This document shows, piece by piece, positions 26,378-38,100 of a stretch of DNA of 64,000 nucleotides. Below the pieces are notes generated by a model. It searched no databases and had not been told where the DNA came from. It saw only the letters and a list, made by a program, of their open reading frames with translations. The DNA is from Opisthorchis felineus (Eukaryota > Platyhelminthes > Trematoda > Opisthorchiida > Opisthorchiidae). A program made the position numbers and the translations under genes. Position 1 is the first letter of the stretch. Each line of letters begins with the position of its first letter. Where the stretch lies: the NCBI GenBank assembly GCA_004794785.1, contig SJOL01001826.1, positions 60,088 to 124,087 of the forward strand, written 5' to 3'.

Positions 26378-27150
26378 GTTCTTGCGCATTCTCACTGACT
26401 CGTGTTTTGCAAGGTAACAGGTTGTCTTTTGGAAAAGCTAGACTCCCACCACAGGAAGACGTCGAAGTAAAAAGGATAACAACAGAGGTATTAGTTAGAC
26501 CGCCTCTAAAGTCATTTCCGAAAGCTCCGCAGGTTTACCTTGGTAAAACGCTTGGGATTACAGACGTTTTACTACTACCAGCCATTCAGACGGTTCATAC
26601 AGATCGACTGCAGTCGTTTAATCGGATCGCTGTTGGGCTTTGTCATTTTTTTATAAGATAGATAATTCCAGAAAGACGCCGGTGGTCAAGTGAGAAGTAG
26701 GAGAGTTGCCGTAATCTATCAACATTCACAGAAGTAGTTAAGCCGAATTTGGAAAATATTGGAGTCTTATGGCGTCCACTGCAAACATAATTTTGCATAC
26801 AAATCATAGCATATGTTCTTAATTTTTGGTAAGTAACGGTCACATTACTACTTTCCTGAGTATAAGTTGATTGCTTCTTAGTGAGAAAAACAGTCTTTGG
26901 TGACAACTGACAACATTAGGTTGAAAAAATATGGAGAGTACTCCGAATTCTGTTTGTTGGTGACACAGCTGTTGTTTATTCCATGGAAGGTGTAGGTGGT
27001 AAGAAGGGTTTGGTGAGTATCACTTCTAGCAAACAGAAAGCGAACACTGCAGCAGTGTGATTAGGTGGTTGGCCCACCCAACGAAATAGCTGACGACTTC
27101 CTCCCTAATTAGAAATATAGGATTCCGAATGGTGAAGTTTACAAACTTTT
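26378..27150. other. Non-coding stretch between two hammerhead repeats
   Basis: One open frame (26407-26661, plus) has no recognised domain or convincing splice borders. Nothing else is seen. Confidence 0.4.
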
Positions 27151-27154
27151 AGCG

Positions 27155-27408
27155 AAATACGCTCATTTGCGTACCAATTTGGTTTTGACGGGAGACTCAA
27201 CTGGAACCCAGCTGAATCTGTTGTTTATGATGTCAAAACCAAATTGGCATGCAATTGATTGTATTTTGCTAATTTCGTACAATTTGGGTTCAACTAGAAC
27301 ATAAGGTTGACGGAAACTCGGGGACTGCGCTGACCTGATGAGCCCAAAGACGGGCGAAACCGGTCGTGGGCTGTCGAAGAATTTTCAGCAACCTTATGAA
27401 TAGTGTAT
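27155..27408 (+). repeat. Hammerhead-bearing repeat, locus 5, best-preserved ribozyme
   Basis: Same layout as locus 4: left inverted repeat AAATACGCTCATTTGC (27155-27170), body with TTTTGACGGGAGACTCAACT, right inverted repeat GCAATTGATTGTATTT (27251-27266), linker GGGTTCAACTAGAACATAAG, ribozyme and tail CAACCTTATGAATAGTG. A perfect 16-bp inverted repeat, CCAATTTGGTTTTGAC (27174-27189) with its complement at 27232-27247, lies inside the body and would fold into a hairpin with a 42-base loop. Possible flanking GTTTACA repeats (about 27137 and 27412) are too short to call a duplication. Confidence 0.8.
27301..27397 (+). ncRNA. Hammerhead ribozyme, type I, complete core
   Basis: Core CTGATGA (27335-27341). 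Helix II is GCCC (27342-27345) with GGGC (27352-27355) around AAAGAC. GAAA lies at 27356-27359, then CCGGTC with predicted cleavage after C27365. Helix I has a proximal part (GCGCTGAC before the core with GTGGGC after the cleavage site, imperfect) and a perfect 9-bp distal part, ATAAGGTTG (27301-27309) with CAACCTTAT (27389-27397). Helix III would be ACC/GGT without a loop, so efficient cleavage is expected only in a dimer or tandem transcript. All catalytic bases of the consensus are present. Confidence 0.75.
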
Positions 27409-27409
27409 T

Positions 27410-28995
27410 ACGTTTACACAATCCTATTTTTCGAAGCCAGTTCCTGATGGGAGGAACGAAAGTTGTCACATTCCACCTATTATCTCCTTCATTTGACTCT
27501 ACGGTTTCTTGAAATCTCCGAGACAAGCATTAAGGTTTGCAGCAAAGTTGATAGTCTATGTGCTTTACGTCTTCACGGAGGAGACAAAAGGCAATCTATA
27601 AATCAGATCGATTGCAGCTACTTTTAGAAAATGGCATCAGCCAAGCGCCTTTTATTTGTCATCGCCTAAGGAAATTTACATGGTCGCGTGCGATAATGGC
27701 ATGGCATAAAAAATACCTTTTACTGGTCTCTAAGCAAAAAACAAATCGATTTGGAGGAGAAAACCATACTGCGGATAGTGACGCGTCAAAGCCTCTCAGA
27801 TTGGTTCTCCAGTCTTAGTTAATGTTGGTGAGACAAAATGAATGCCCAGATGTGATTTATGCACTTACTTTAATGGTTTAACTATCATCTTTTAGCTACA
27901 AGACCAGGGATATTTGTTTTCCATATATACTTCCACGTCTTCTCCCTTCTCTAACAAATACTTCAAGGAATAGGTTCTATGGGTTTTGTGGTGGAAGTTT
28001 AACCTACTTTCTCGGTTCTTTTCTGGCCTATACGCTACTGATTGGCATAACGTTAGATTACATAGAATATATGATTCGTTTTCTTATTGTTACTTGGTTG
28101 TGTGCTCACTTTTCTAAGGCAAAGGCCTTGTAATTTATAAACATTTTTATAACAGCGCCATATTTCCTCAAAGTACATAATTTGCAACAGATGTATTTTG
28201 TCATATATGGTACGGTATGTGAAGGAATATGCACAACAGTTAATCACTCACTGATGGTCGAATGGTGTGCAACTGTAGAGCAATTCATCCATTGTTTTCT
28301 TTTGTGGATCAATGAGCGTAGTTCCACATGCACTGTGCTGTCAAGTCAGGTCATGGACGCACACACTACCGGTTATCGATCGAACGTCGGAGCACGGTGG
28401 ATACTGTCACAAAGTTCTTGCTGGTCATGATTCAACATTAGCTGGTATTTGAGCACAATATGCATCATAGCAGTTTTTATCCAAGTTGGACCTGGGTGAT
28501 TACAGGTGAATAAAAAAACGTAAAGCGCTTCGGCACAAGTGCGTGCAAGACGCGGTAGACGGTGAAAAAAGCATGTACATACGTTGGACCTATATGCTTC
28601 AATTTGTTGGTTGTTAATGAAATAGCTTTCATGAAAGTTCGTTGAATTACAGAAATGTGGTTCACAACATCTGTTGTCGCAATGTGTTTTGGAGAATATA
28701 TTTGTATCATGAAAATAATATTCAAATTTTCACATGGATGATGAAATGAGACTAAGAACTGTAGTAATAGGTTTTAAGAGCCATGCTTTACAACAAACAA
28801 AAGCAGTTTTGCAACCATATTTTTATAGTACGAGTAGAAACTCTACACTTGTATCTGAATAACCCCTTTTTAACGGTTCTGTTTTCAAAACAATTCTACT
28901 GATAATTCTATACCAAAGGAGGAATAAATACCGCTCTTATTGCACCTTATAAACAGTGCACTCCCTTGACCATGTCGAACTTTTTCTTTCGGAGA
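27410..28995. other. Non-coding stretch, nothing recognised
   Basis: Short frames only (for example 27558-27818 plus, 28477-28725 minus). No recognised feature. Confidence 0.45.
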
Positions 28996-28998
28996 TCT

Positions 28999-29001
<3 letters not shown>

Positions 29002-29043
<42 letters not shown>
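29002..29043. repeat. (AT)21 microsatellite
   Basis: An uninterrupted run of alternating A and T, 42 bases long. Confidence 0.97.
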
Positions 29044-29045
<2 letters not shown>

Positions 29046-30785
29046 TGTGCACATTTAGTACATCAACCGATCGGGCTGGTCGAAATGGAAGGTGCTATTT
29101 TTTCTGAAGGACACGATAACAAGGAAAAGAAAATAGAGCACATACATCATGAAAAGTAGAGCTTAAGCCGAGGTTTCTTTCTTAACGCGCTATTCTGCTG
29201 CTTTTCTAAGGTGGTGTGTGATCCACCTCGTTGACTGCAAGGCCTACCAAAAACATCTTCCGGAGGTTAGGAGGGCGAGACCAGTCAAAAGCTGCCAACT
29301 TTCGGTAAGCCCATGCTAGCTGATCAGAGTTTATACACATGAAAGTCACTGAAATGCACGAACAACATACTGTGGAGGAGAAAACCAACTTTACTGGCTT
29401 ATTCATTGATTAGCTTCGTTCATTGTTTCATTTCTGTTAATGGATTTGCTTGTTTGTTTTTGGTTTCCAGCTGACATACCGTAAACTTTGTCTTTTCAAA
29501 GCCTGAGCTGAATAAAGCCTTGTGGTTTACCCTAAAAGCATTTGTCTATGAAAGGGAAAGAATTGTCGCCCTTTCTCAGTCCAGAACCCACTGAATGTCA
29601 GCTAGGTATTGCCGGTGGATAAACAATTCAGCACACTTTAATTAAGGTCCCACAGTAGTTTACAGATAAACTTGGTGCCCTTTCAGGCCTATGAATTGGC
29701 CGCACATTCGAAATTCTGAATTTATTTTCCACTAACTTACGTCTGATTATGTCATATTCCGCAATATCTGAACCCACTTTTACTGCGCTGGCTTCAGGTT
29801 CACTGTACGCAATCTGTTTATGCATTTTCAATTTTTTTTCCCGCGCAGTTGAATAAGGAATTCAGTCATATTGTGAGAGATTGTTGGTGTGTGTTACTCA
29901 AGAGTGTTGGACAGATTATAAAAAATGTACTGGTCATCTCTGTAACCAATCGTTAGAGTGCAAAATGATTATGATTCCTGGGAGTGCCATGCTGCGTGAA
30001 AGGATAGTAAACATTTTCGAGCTTTTTCCTGGAAACTTTGCCGAAATAATGGGATTGTAGTGGTTTGAGAATTCTGGTTACACTCAGATTGTACCAAAAA
30101 GCTAGAAAGCTATGATACGTTTCGTCGTTAACATTCTATCGGCTTCAATAAAAGAGGAGGGTACGTAGCGAATCATGTGAAAATATTTTTTTCTCTCCAC
30201 ACTTGTCCGATACAAATATTCCAAGGTGCTTAACTTTATAATGCAAGCCACCTTTCAATTGAGCAACTGCAACTTTTTTCACAAACCCACTTGTTACACT
30301 TGGCACTCCAGCTCCAGATATATCTGACCTTGCTGACTTGTTTTTCACAGGCAGTAGAAGTTATTCGAATCAACTTTTTTATACATTTTCTGGTGACTTA
30401 AACAAATCTGATTATTTTCAACTAGCACCTTTGGGATAAAATGCCTCCAAGCCATATGGACATCATCAAAGCCCATAGGACCATTACACTTATCCCCCTT
30501 GATCACTGAGTTTTTGGCGCATTCCCGAGAGTACAGTTCAAGAGTAAAAATGAGGCTTATATATTACGAGACCTCAAGCAACCTATCCACCAAATAGCAC
30601 TGTGCTTCTGAAAGAAATGGAGCCAGCCAATTACTGTCTGTTTTATTTTCTACGACTCCGACTTTTCAGGATGTTGCCAGCACCAGAATGTATCTGACAG
30701 GTTCTGTTGTCTACTACTCAAGGAGCTACTAAGGAAATCGAAGTGCACTTATAAAAGAGGAGGCTAAGGAAGACTGGAACGAATG
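29044..30785. other. Non-coding stretch, nothing recognised
   Basis: Short frames only on both strands. No domain or splice pattern is seen. Confidence 0.45.
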
Positions 30786-30789
30786 CGGG

Positions 30790-30976
30790 AAGTCAGATTT
30801 GAAGCAGAACGCTTCAATAGGATCGTTGTCAATATGATTTTTGATAACATAAGCTGCTCTGAAGTACGGTAGGACTTGAAGCACTTATGGGGCGAACGGT
30901 CATATTTGTGAGCTCTAGGGACAGCTAGACCCGTGGTGGGCTGCAGGAGATCTCTCATCAACCTCATTAGTAGCGT
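30790..30976 (+). repeat. Hammerhead-bearing repeat, locus 6, strongly decayed
   Basis: The 3' part is clear: GTGGTGGGCTGCAGGAGATC and CATCAACCTCATTAGTAG (30933-30973) align with the tail GTGGGCTGTCGAAGAATTTT and CAACCTTATGAGTAG of the other copies. Upstream TTTGTGAGCTCTAGGGAC corresponds to the core and helix II but lacks CTGATGA and GAAAC. The ribozyme is dead. The left limit is approximate. Confidence 0.55.
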
Positions 30977-30979
30977 TAT

Positions 30980-32085
30980 GTCGGTGCAGATCAATTGTGC
31001 GTTTGAACAAACAATTGCAATCAAATAGCGCTATGAAATATCTTTGCCCACCAAACCTTGCAACTCATCTCCAAGTGAAGCTTCAACTAAATTCTCACAT
31101 ATCAGTATTGGCATGGTTTTAACTTTTCACTCTCCACAAGCACAGCTGATGTCACATGATCTACTGATCAGAGGTCTGGTGTTTGACTCAGGTCCAATGA
31201 GTCAATCCACATTATTGCTTTTATTTTGAGGATCTCATATTTTGAGTATGCTTTTGCATCCAAAGTGAGATCAGCCTGAATTCAGACCACAGGACTTCTA
31301 GCTGTTACCTACGGTATGATCAAACTCTTATTTTCCTCGTTTGCTGATGAGCTGATCTCTCAACTGACATCTGATGATAATGACCACAAAGAGGTGGATA
31401 ATAATTCAACTCGCCCAGAGGTTCCATTTGAATATTAAAAACTCGTGAATTGTCGGACTTATAGGAGTTAGTTTCACTTCACTCTCCGCCCGCCGCAGAG
31501 GCCGACCAAACCCACATGTAGTGAATTTCACTGCGACGATTCTAAGCCAGTATCCGTACGGTGTATGCATCGCATGACTGTTCTATGATTATAACACTAA
31601 GGATGTTCAATGATCAACGATGTTCTAGCAGATCTCCGCTAGTTTTCGGAAATGAGGACCTCAGCTTCTTTGCCAAATGTAAACAAGTCATCCAATGAAA
31701 AGAAATTTGGGAACGTGTTCAGCAAGTATTAGTAGTATTTAACATAACAACTTAAAATGAATTATTTAACTTCAAGCTCCCACGGGTCACTTCATGCTAT
31801 CATTTATTGCAATTTTTGTTTGGCGCAATAACTTAACGATGCAAACTTTGCATCCTGCTGTGTTTTCTTTCAACAACTGCTTACACTGTAAACTACCAGG
31901 CAAGGTATTACGGTGCAATGTTATTAGCTAAGTATAAATCAATAGTGGTGCGAGACTAGTTCAGTTAAATTCAGTTCGGTAAAAGTGACGTGCACTGTAG
32001 CCTCCTGGATTTGTCCAGTTTCTTGCGTTGCGAACTCAGGAGAAATCAGGGTACTATGACAGGTCCCTTAATGCTCTGTTTACTC
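30980..32085. other. Non-coding stretch before the first supported exon
   Basis: No feature recognised. It could contain the preceding intron of the DIL-PDZ gene. Confidence 0.4.
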
Positions 32086-32089
32086 TCAG

Positions 32090-32185
32090 TGTCACCAAAA
32101 CTCATTGTACCTCTGGCGCCCCGTTACCGCCTAACTGATCGCTATTTTCTTCCGGCATCAGAAAACGATGTCGTCTTCCTTGAAG
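32090..32185 (+). CDS. Possible upstream exon of the DIL-PDZ gene
   Basis: It is bounded by a pyrimidine-rich acceptor (CTGTTTACTCTCAG) and the donor GAAG|gtcagt. It encodes about 31 residues including APRYRLTDRYFLPASENDVV. The first codon is completed by two exon bases and one base is left over at the end, which does not fit the phase-0 start of the exon at 32356. Either a small exon lies between them or one border is wrong. Composition and splice context look coding, but the peptide is not diagnostic. Confidence 0.45.
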
Positions 32186-35100
32186 GTCAGTGAACTAACT
32201 GGAAGTATCTTAAGAACCAAATAAGGTTAGCTTATTCCAAAAATCAAAGATGCTCAATAGTGGATACTTTTTACGTTTGGTTTATATTAACTGTCTGAGA
32301 AAGTCAGTTTGAGCTCTGGAAATAAGGTTTTTTTCCTTATTTTCGTCCATTGCAGGCGGCCAATGACTTAATCTATCCACACCTCTGGCTTGGCTTATTC
32401 TGCTACGACTTGGCTGTTTTACTCTCTCCCGGTTGGTTAGGAGCTACCTCTCCCCCGGTTGACCGTATTCCAGTGCGCGGCCGACCAGACTCACGTTCGG
32501 AGACCAATGAGTCCAATACTCCAAGATTATTTCGTTTGGTCGAATCACTGCCTTTAATGGCGGATCTGAGGGATTTAGCGTACCGTCTGGCTGATGATTC
32601 CCTGATGGTGGTTGTGAAGACCGTGTTTGAAGTAAGCAGCGGCCTCATTTTTGTTATAACTATATCCGCAGGAGGGTAGACTGTGATGCTTCTGTATCGG
32701 CAAGGCATAAAAATGTTGTAAGATAGGTTGTGAATTGAACAGCCGAAAATTCTAATTTTTCCGCCTTCGTTTTCCAGGAACTAGCTCCATTAACGACCCC
32801 TTTCTTCCAAGATACAGCTTTCTGTGCTGCGTCCGGTCGGTCACGTATCGTGGAAGATCAACATCCAGAATTGCGCGTCCGGCTGAACAAACTTGCTTCC
32901 TGCCTCGTAAACACACTGAACTTGTGCGGAGATTCTCTTGATGAACATCCGGCGTCTACTGGCTCATCTCCTTTTCATACCAGCAGCACGGACGACTCGT
33001 TCCAATCTGCAAAGCAGCGTAGTCACAGCCGCTCCCGCAACTTTGATCACAGCTTCCCCAATAGCAGTGATCGTAGTATATCTGGTGACACAGACAGCGA
33101 AAGTGGTGATCAAGGAGGCACAATCCGCAGGTTATTGGTACCTAGGGCAAAACGCCAGTCAACAGTATTAAAGGGTTGTCCGGATTCGAAGGGAACTGGG
33201 ACTGCGCAACGAGTGGAAGCTATTATCTGGAGACAGTTATTAGCCTCACTGTCGCACAATGCTCTGTACGAGATACTGAGTACAAGTAAGTTTCTCGGCT
33301 CATAATTTTCTCTTTTATGCTTACCCACTCACAACAGTCTAAGTCATCTTTCGGTGGCAAGTTTGTTTTAGTTCCAGACTAGTTTCTACAACTAGGCTAT
33401 TCACACGGAGTCAACAGTGTCATTTTCTTTGGTCTACAGACGGTCAAATGAATATTGTTTCAGTAGAAGTTTGCTGTATTTTGGGGTTTACCAAAAGCCT
33501 GAAGCGTGAGAGTATAGTAGAAGCGTTCAATAATTTTGTGGCCGCTTTTTGTAAACGTCTCTGTCGTTCTCACCCTTGGAAGGTTTAACTACACCAATCT
33601 TTAATTATCAGTACACTTGAATTGGAGTGATCAGTTTATGAACTTGCTCTACATAGTCGAAGTTCTCCAGTCAGGAGAGAGCAGTTTCATTTCTTTCTCA
33701 CAGACTTGTGCGAACTTTCGTGTACTAGTAGGATTTCCTTGACGTTGACGACCAAGTTGATGTTTGTAAGTTTAACGGCGATAAAAATTCATTTGTTGGA
33801 GAGGCTTGCTATGACTGCTGTCACCATTTTTTAATACCATTTTTTCTCTCATCAACCTCTCAGACGAAATTTGTTCACTCGAGGAGAATAAATCAGGTGC
33901 CATCTACCGGCTGAAGAGTGAACTTTAAGATTTCGGATGTTATCGCTATTCTTAACGAATTTTATCACAATGGTAAAGACATGGGTGTGTGGTGTTTCTC
34001 ATATTGCAGTTTGTGAGATCACTTAAAATCTAGCTTGGGGAGCACATTGTGAGCCACGGTTATCAGACTTACCTCAAATTTGTACCACTCTAAAATAAGA
34101 AGTGGCGACGAAATGAATCATTTGAACTGGTTCAAGCTGCGTGTTGGCGTTTGAACTGCATCACTTTAACACCTTTGGGACGCAGAGGGATCAGCGCATT
34201 CTATAATATTGTTTGATAGCAACCTAACCCGCTCGGTGTTTTTCAGGTAATTTCATTCTCACTAACATCTTTTCAGGTGGCTGAAGAATGCGGAAACTGT
34301 GGTAAAGGTTTCATTGATCCTTGCTTGCACAGTAGGCTGAGAGGGATGAGACAGTTACAGAGATTTGATGGACTGGATGCAATGCTGAAATTGGGTCATA
34401 TTTGGTGATTTAAAGTTTCAGTTACTAGCTTAAATAGGTATCTTCATAAATAGTTTGCCATGGCTAACAACTTTTCCTCCTTTACCTGATAATAGCATTT
34501 TAGCCAGCTCCGCGCACGGTCAGCTGATGCGATGGCCCAACGAACTCTCCAATAGTGTAAAGCACACAAAGTGGATTCACCAGAATATCAGTTTTCGGAG
34601 TACATTTCCTAGGAGTTCTCCTCATTCCACATCATGTTGTTATTGGGTGCCTCCCATTGAAGCACCTTTCATGCTGCAAAGTAATAGTGATGGATACTTC
34701 ATTTTTCGGAATAGGTAACTTCTAAACCTAACGTTTTTCCTGGGAAATTTTAGCTGTGTTCTCACGTTTTTAAGCATTTTTCACTTGGCCTAAGCACCCA
34801 TAATTGTTAAATATAGATCATGCTTCAACACTTAGTGTAGGCATACTGTAAGGCCGAGCCAGAAGTGATTATCCCGATTATTGCTGACGCCAACGGTTGC
34901 CGTATATCCCAATATTTTACAACCACAGAACCGAAAGGACATAGGTTAATACGAACATGTATTGTAGGAATTCAGAGCCTTGTGCAGGGGTTCTCTATCT
35001 TTTCACCCCTCGTAGCTTCCTAATTATAATGTAACTGTCCACTCCTTTTTGTGTAAAAAAATGAACCGTTCAGCTGTAACACCCTTTTGGTGCCTAGCTG

Positions 35101-38100
35101 CCATGCTACCCGAAAGAAGCACGAGGGGTGGGACTCTACCAGGTTGTATATTACAGAAGCAAACCCTTCAGAAGAACGCACAGCAGCATTCTAACTCAAG
35201 AATACCTAAGTTTGCGACCCTCCCAAGGGAGAGAAAGCCATTGTTTTAGGAGCTTTATTCTACCCTTTCCAGCAATTATCTAAGGTAATGATTTCCGGCT
35301 CACCGATGCGGGACTTAAAGTACCCGGAAAGCCTAATATTCGTGGATTAGGTAATCCGGATTTTTCTTAGAAGGTAAGAAAAGACCTCTTAAAACGCTAG
35401 AAACTTTCTCCATTTTGCGCGGTTTTAGAAGGGATTTGAGGCAAAAGCCTGCTTTATGTAAGGACTTACAATATTGTTCATGTTTATGTATTTTGAAAAT
35501 GGGTTTTAACCAACTGACAAAGGGATTATTTGTAATTTAGTTTGATTTTAACCAGAGTCCTAATGTGATTTATCGTTTATGTTATTTCGTGGCAGATGTG
35601 CTACACAGGGGCCAATTTACGTTTCACTTGGCGCGATTTGTGAGATATGGCAGTATATTTTCATGACAGAACGCTCATCATAAGACTGCTGAAAGCACTT
35701 CGACTGCCAACTAACAGTCTTGAGTCCCATCAGTTAGGCGTGGTCCATAATATTCTGCCGACTTCACGTCCTACTCGAGCGCCAACTTGTACGCGACTGA
35801 CAGCCTACGCGTATTTGTAACTTTCAGTGGTGTTTGAGCCAGGGTCCCATAAAGGGGCACACGGTTGATCTCGCTAACACGAACGCAACTTGGAAACGCT
35901 TGTATTTTGAGAGTTGCATCCAGGTTAGTCTTCAGGTAGTAACACAAGTTCGATGGAAACTGATGGATTGTACCTATCTGATGAAGCCGAAGAATGGCAA
36001 AACAGCTAGCGGGTTTTCTAAGAGCCTTCAGCAGCCCCACGATTCACTTGTGAGCAGCGTGTTCGGCCGGGAAATAAGGATGCTAGTCATATAATCTTTA
36101 GGTGTTTTCGAACTTCCTTAATTGCGGTCAATTAGTTTTCACGCTGATGGCGCACAGCACGGTTGTAAAAGTCCCGCCAGTGACTACTGTAAGCACTCAA
36201 GCAACTGCATATGTAGAAGCATGAATTTTACGCTTGAGATAACAAAACTCATGCTGAAAAGTGTTACTTTAGTAAACAAATTATCTGACGAAGTTTTTTG
36301 TCCTCAATCGTTTTCAAAGAGGTCTATGGCGTAATCCGCACAATACAAATGAACACTTTTCCCACGAGTAACAATTTTATCCTTAGGATATGAGGAACAT
36401 CTGTACTTCACCCCATTTCTCCGTCAGCATCGTCGATAGGAGAAATGTGCACACTTGCCAAACAACATTCCATGTGGCAAAGGTTTTCGGTTACTTGGTA
36501 CACACTTCCTCACTCAAAATTATACACATATAAGGGACAAGTTGTGCTCAGATTTCTTTCGAACGACATAATTGGAAATACGACATGGTGAGAAAACAGG
36601 CCCACCCACTGATTTGGGCACACAGTTGAATGGAAAGGCCACCTAGCCATAGTTCACACATTCATAAGGCACTGGTGCAACGTCTGATCGGTTGTAAGAA
36701 TGCGGTCTGGGAATCCCTCACGCGGTCAAAGTCTGACTTTCTCCTCATGGTCTTTGTAGGTTAGCGTAAGATGATAAAGACAGGGAGATGTAAGAATGCT
36801 TCCTACAACTAGATTTAAAGTAACACAGATCACTTGAAACTCATAGCAGTAACACATAATATGGATTTAAACTGGTTTTGACTAACGTTACCCGCTGGAA
36901 GCCCCTATATATCATAGGCGCAAACAAGTTATACAGGCACCACCAGAAAAATACACAAACGCCCCTGAGCAGATTAGAATAATGGTCGCTGGGACCAGAA
37001 GCTCTGTGACTCTTTAGTACGGAGAGGCATTCGTATGCTTCTGAAGTTGAAATTTCCGGTTATTGCTACCATAAGTGGAAAGTAGTAGGTGATAAAGTAA
37101 ACAGCAACCACTAACCCCTCGCTACGCACCACTACGCTCCCTAACAACGCACTGATGATGTCAGCTCGATTGGTGATGAAACGTTTGCAATCAAATTGCC
37201 AAGCTCAGCGAACAAAACAACGACCATGAATAACAACAAATTGTGCTTCTTTGAAAAATCCTGGCGTATCTTATAGGAGATCAAACAACCAATTCGAATC
37301 TTGTCTACAGTTGAGTAAGACTCGGTCGTCACGACGAACGAACTGGTAGGCCAAATTGCTGCATTATTTGGTGTGCTTTTCACTGGGAACTTCTACGACT
37401 GCTGTGTACGCACACACAAGACTTAACTCTGGAGCGACGTGAAAGATGTCGCAACGGACGAATGCCTTTTCATCTTCATCCGTGTTTAGGTTCACAAAAA
37501 GTCTGAAACCATCTGACGGCACTTCTAACAGCTATGCCTTTGACAGAGTACATTCTGACTTCATGCACACGTTAGCTGTTTCCTTGTGCGTGCAGTCACT
37601 GCTTGTGTCGAAATCTTCGTGTGGGGGCTATACAAATGTGGCAATCATCCTTTACACACCCGCTTTCAACAAATGCACATTCACCACCGTATTGACATGA
37701 TAGCAGTTACAGTTATCACCTGTTGTGTTTAACTAAGTCCTTCAATCTCGTTGTCTGTTGGCGGAAAACTTGCCAGATAGAACCACCACAAACTACTGTC
37801 AGTTGAGTCAAGATGATGGTGGAATGAGATTTCGGTTGCGTGACCATCTGACCATCTGAAGACGTCATACGTCGACTGACATGTATATGCAGTATTCCAC
37901 GCAACCAGTGTTTACCAAAAACGGCCCCATTGCATACCTGGGTCAGACTTCACTGCGAATACTTTTAGCTCGAATTCATCCTACATTATCCTCTCCCTGT
38001 GTTACTAACAAACCAGGACTAGAAAACCAGCTTCCACAAATTTCCTGCCAACATCGGTGTTCCAGTGGACCGTTGGTTCTTTCCGTACAAACTATACTCA

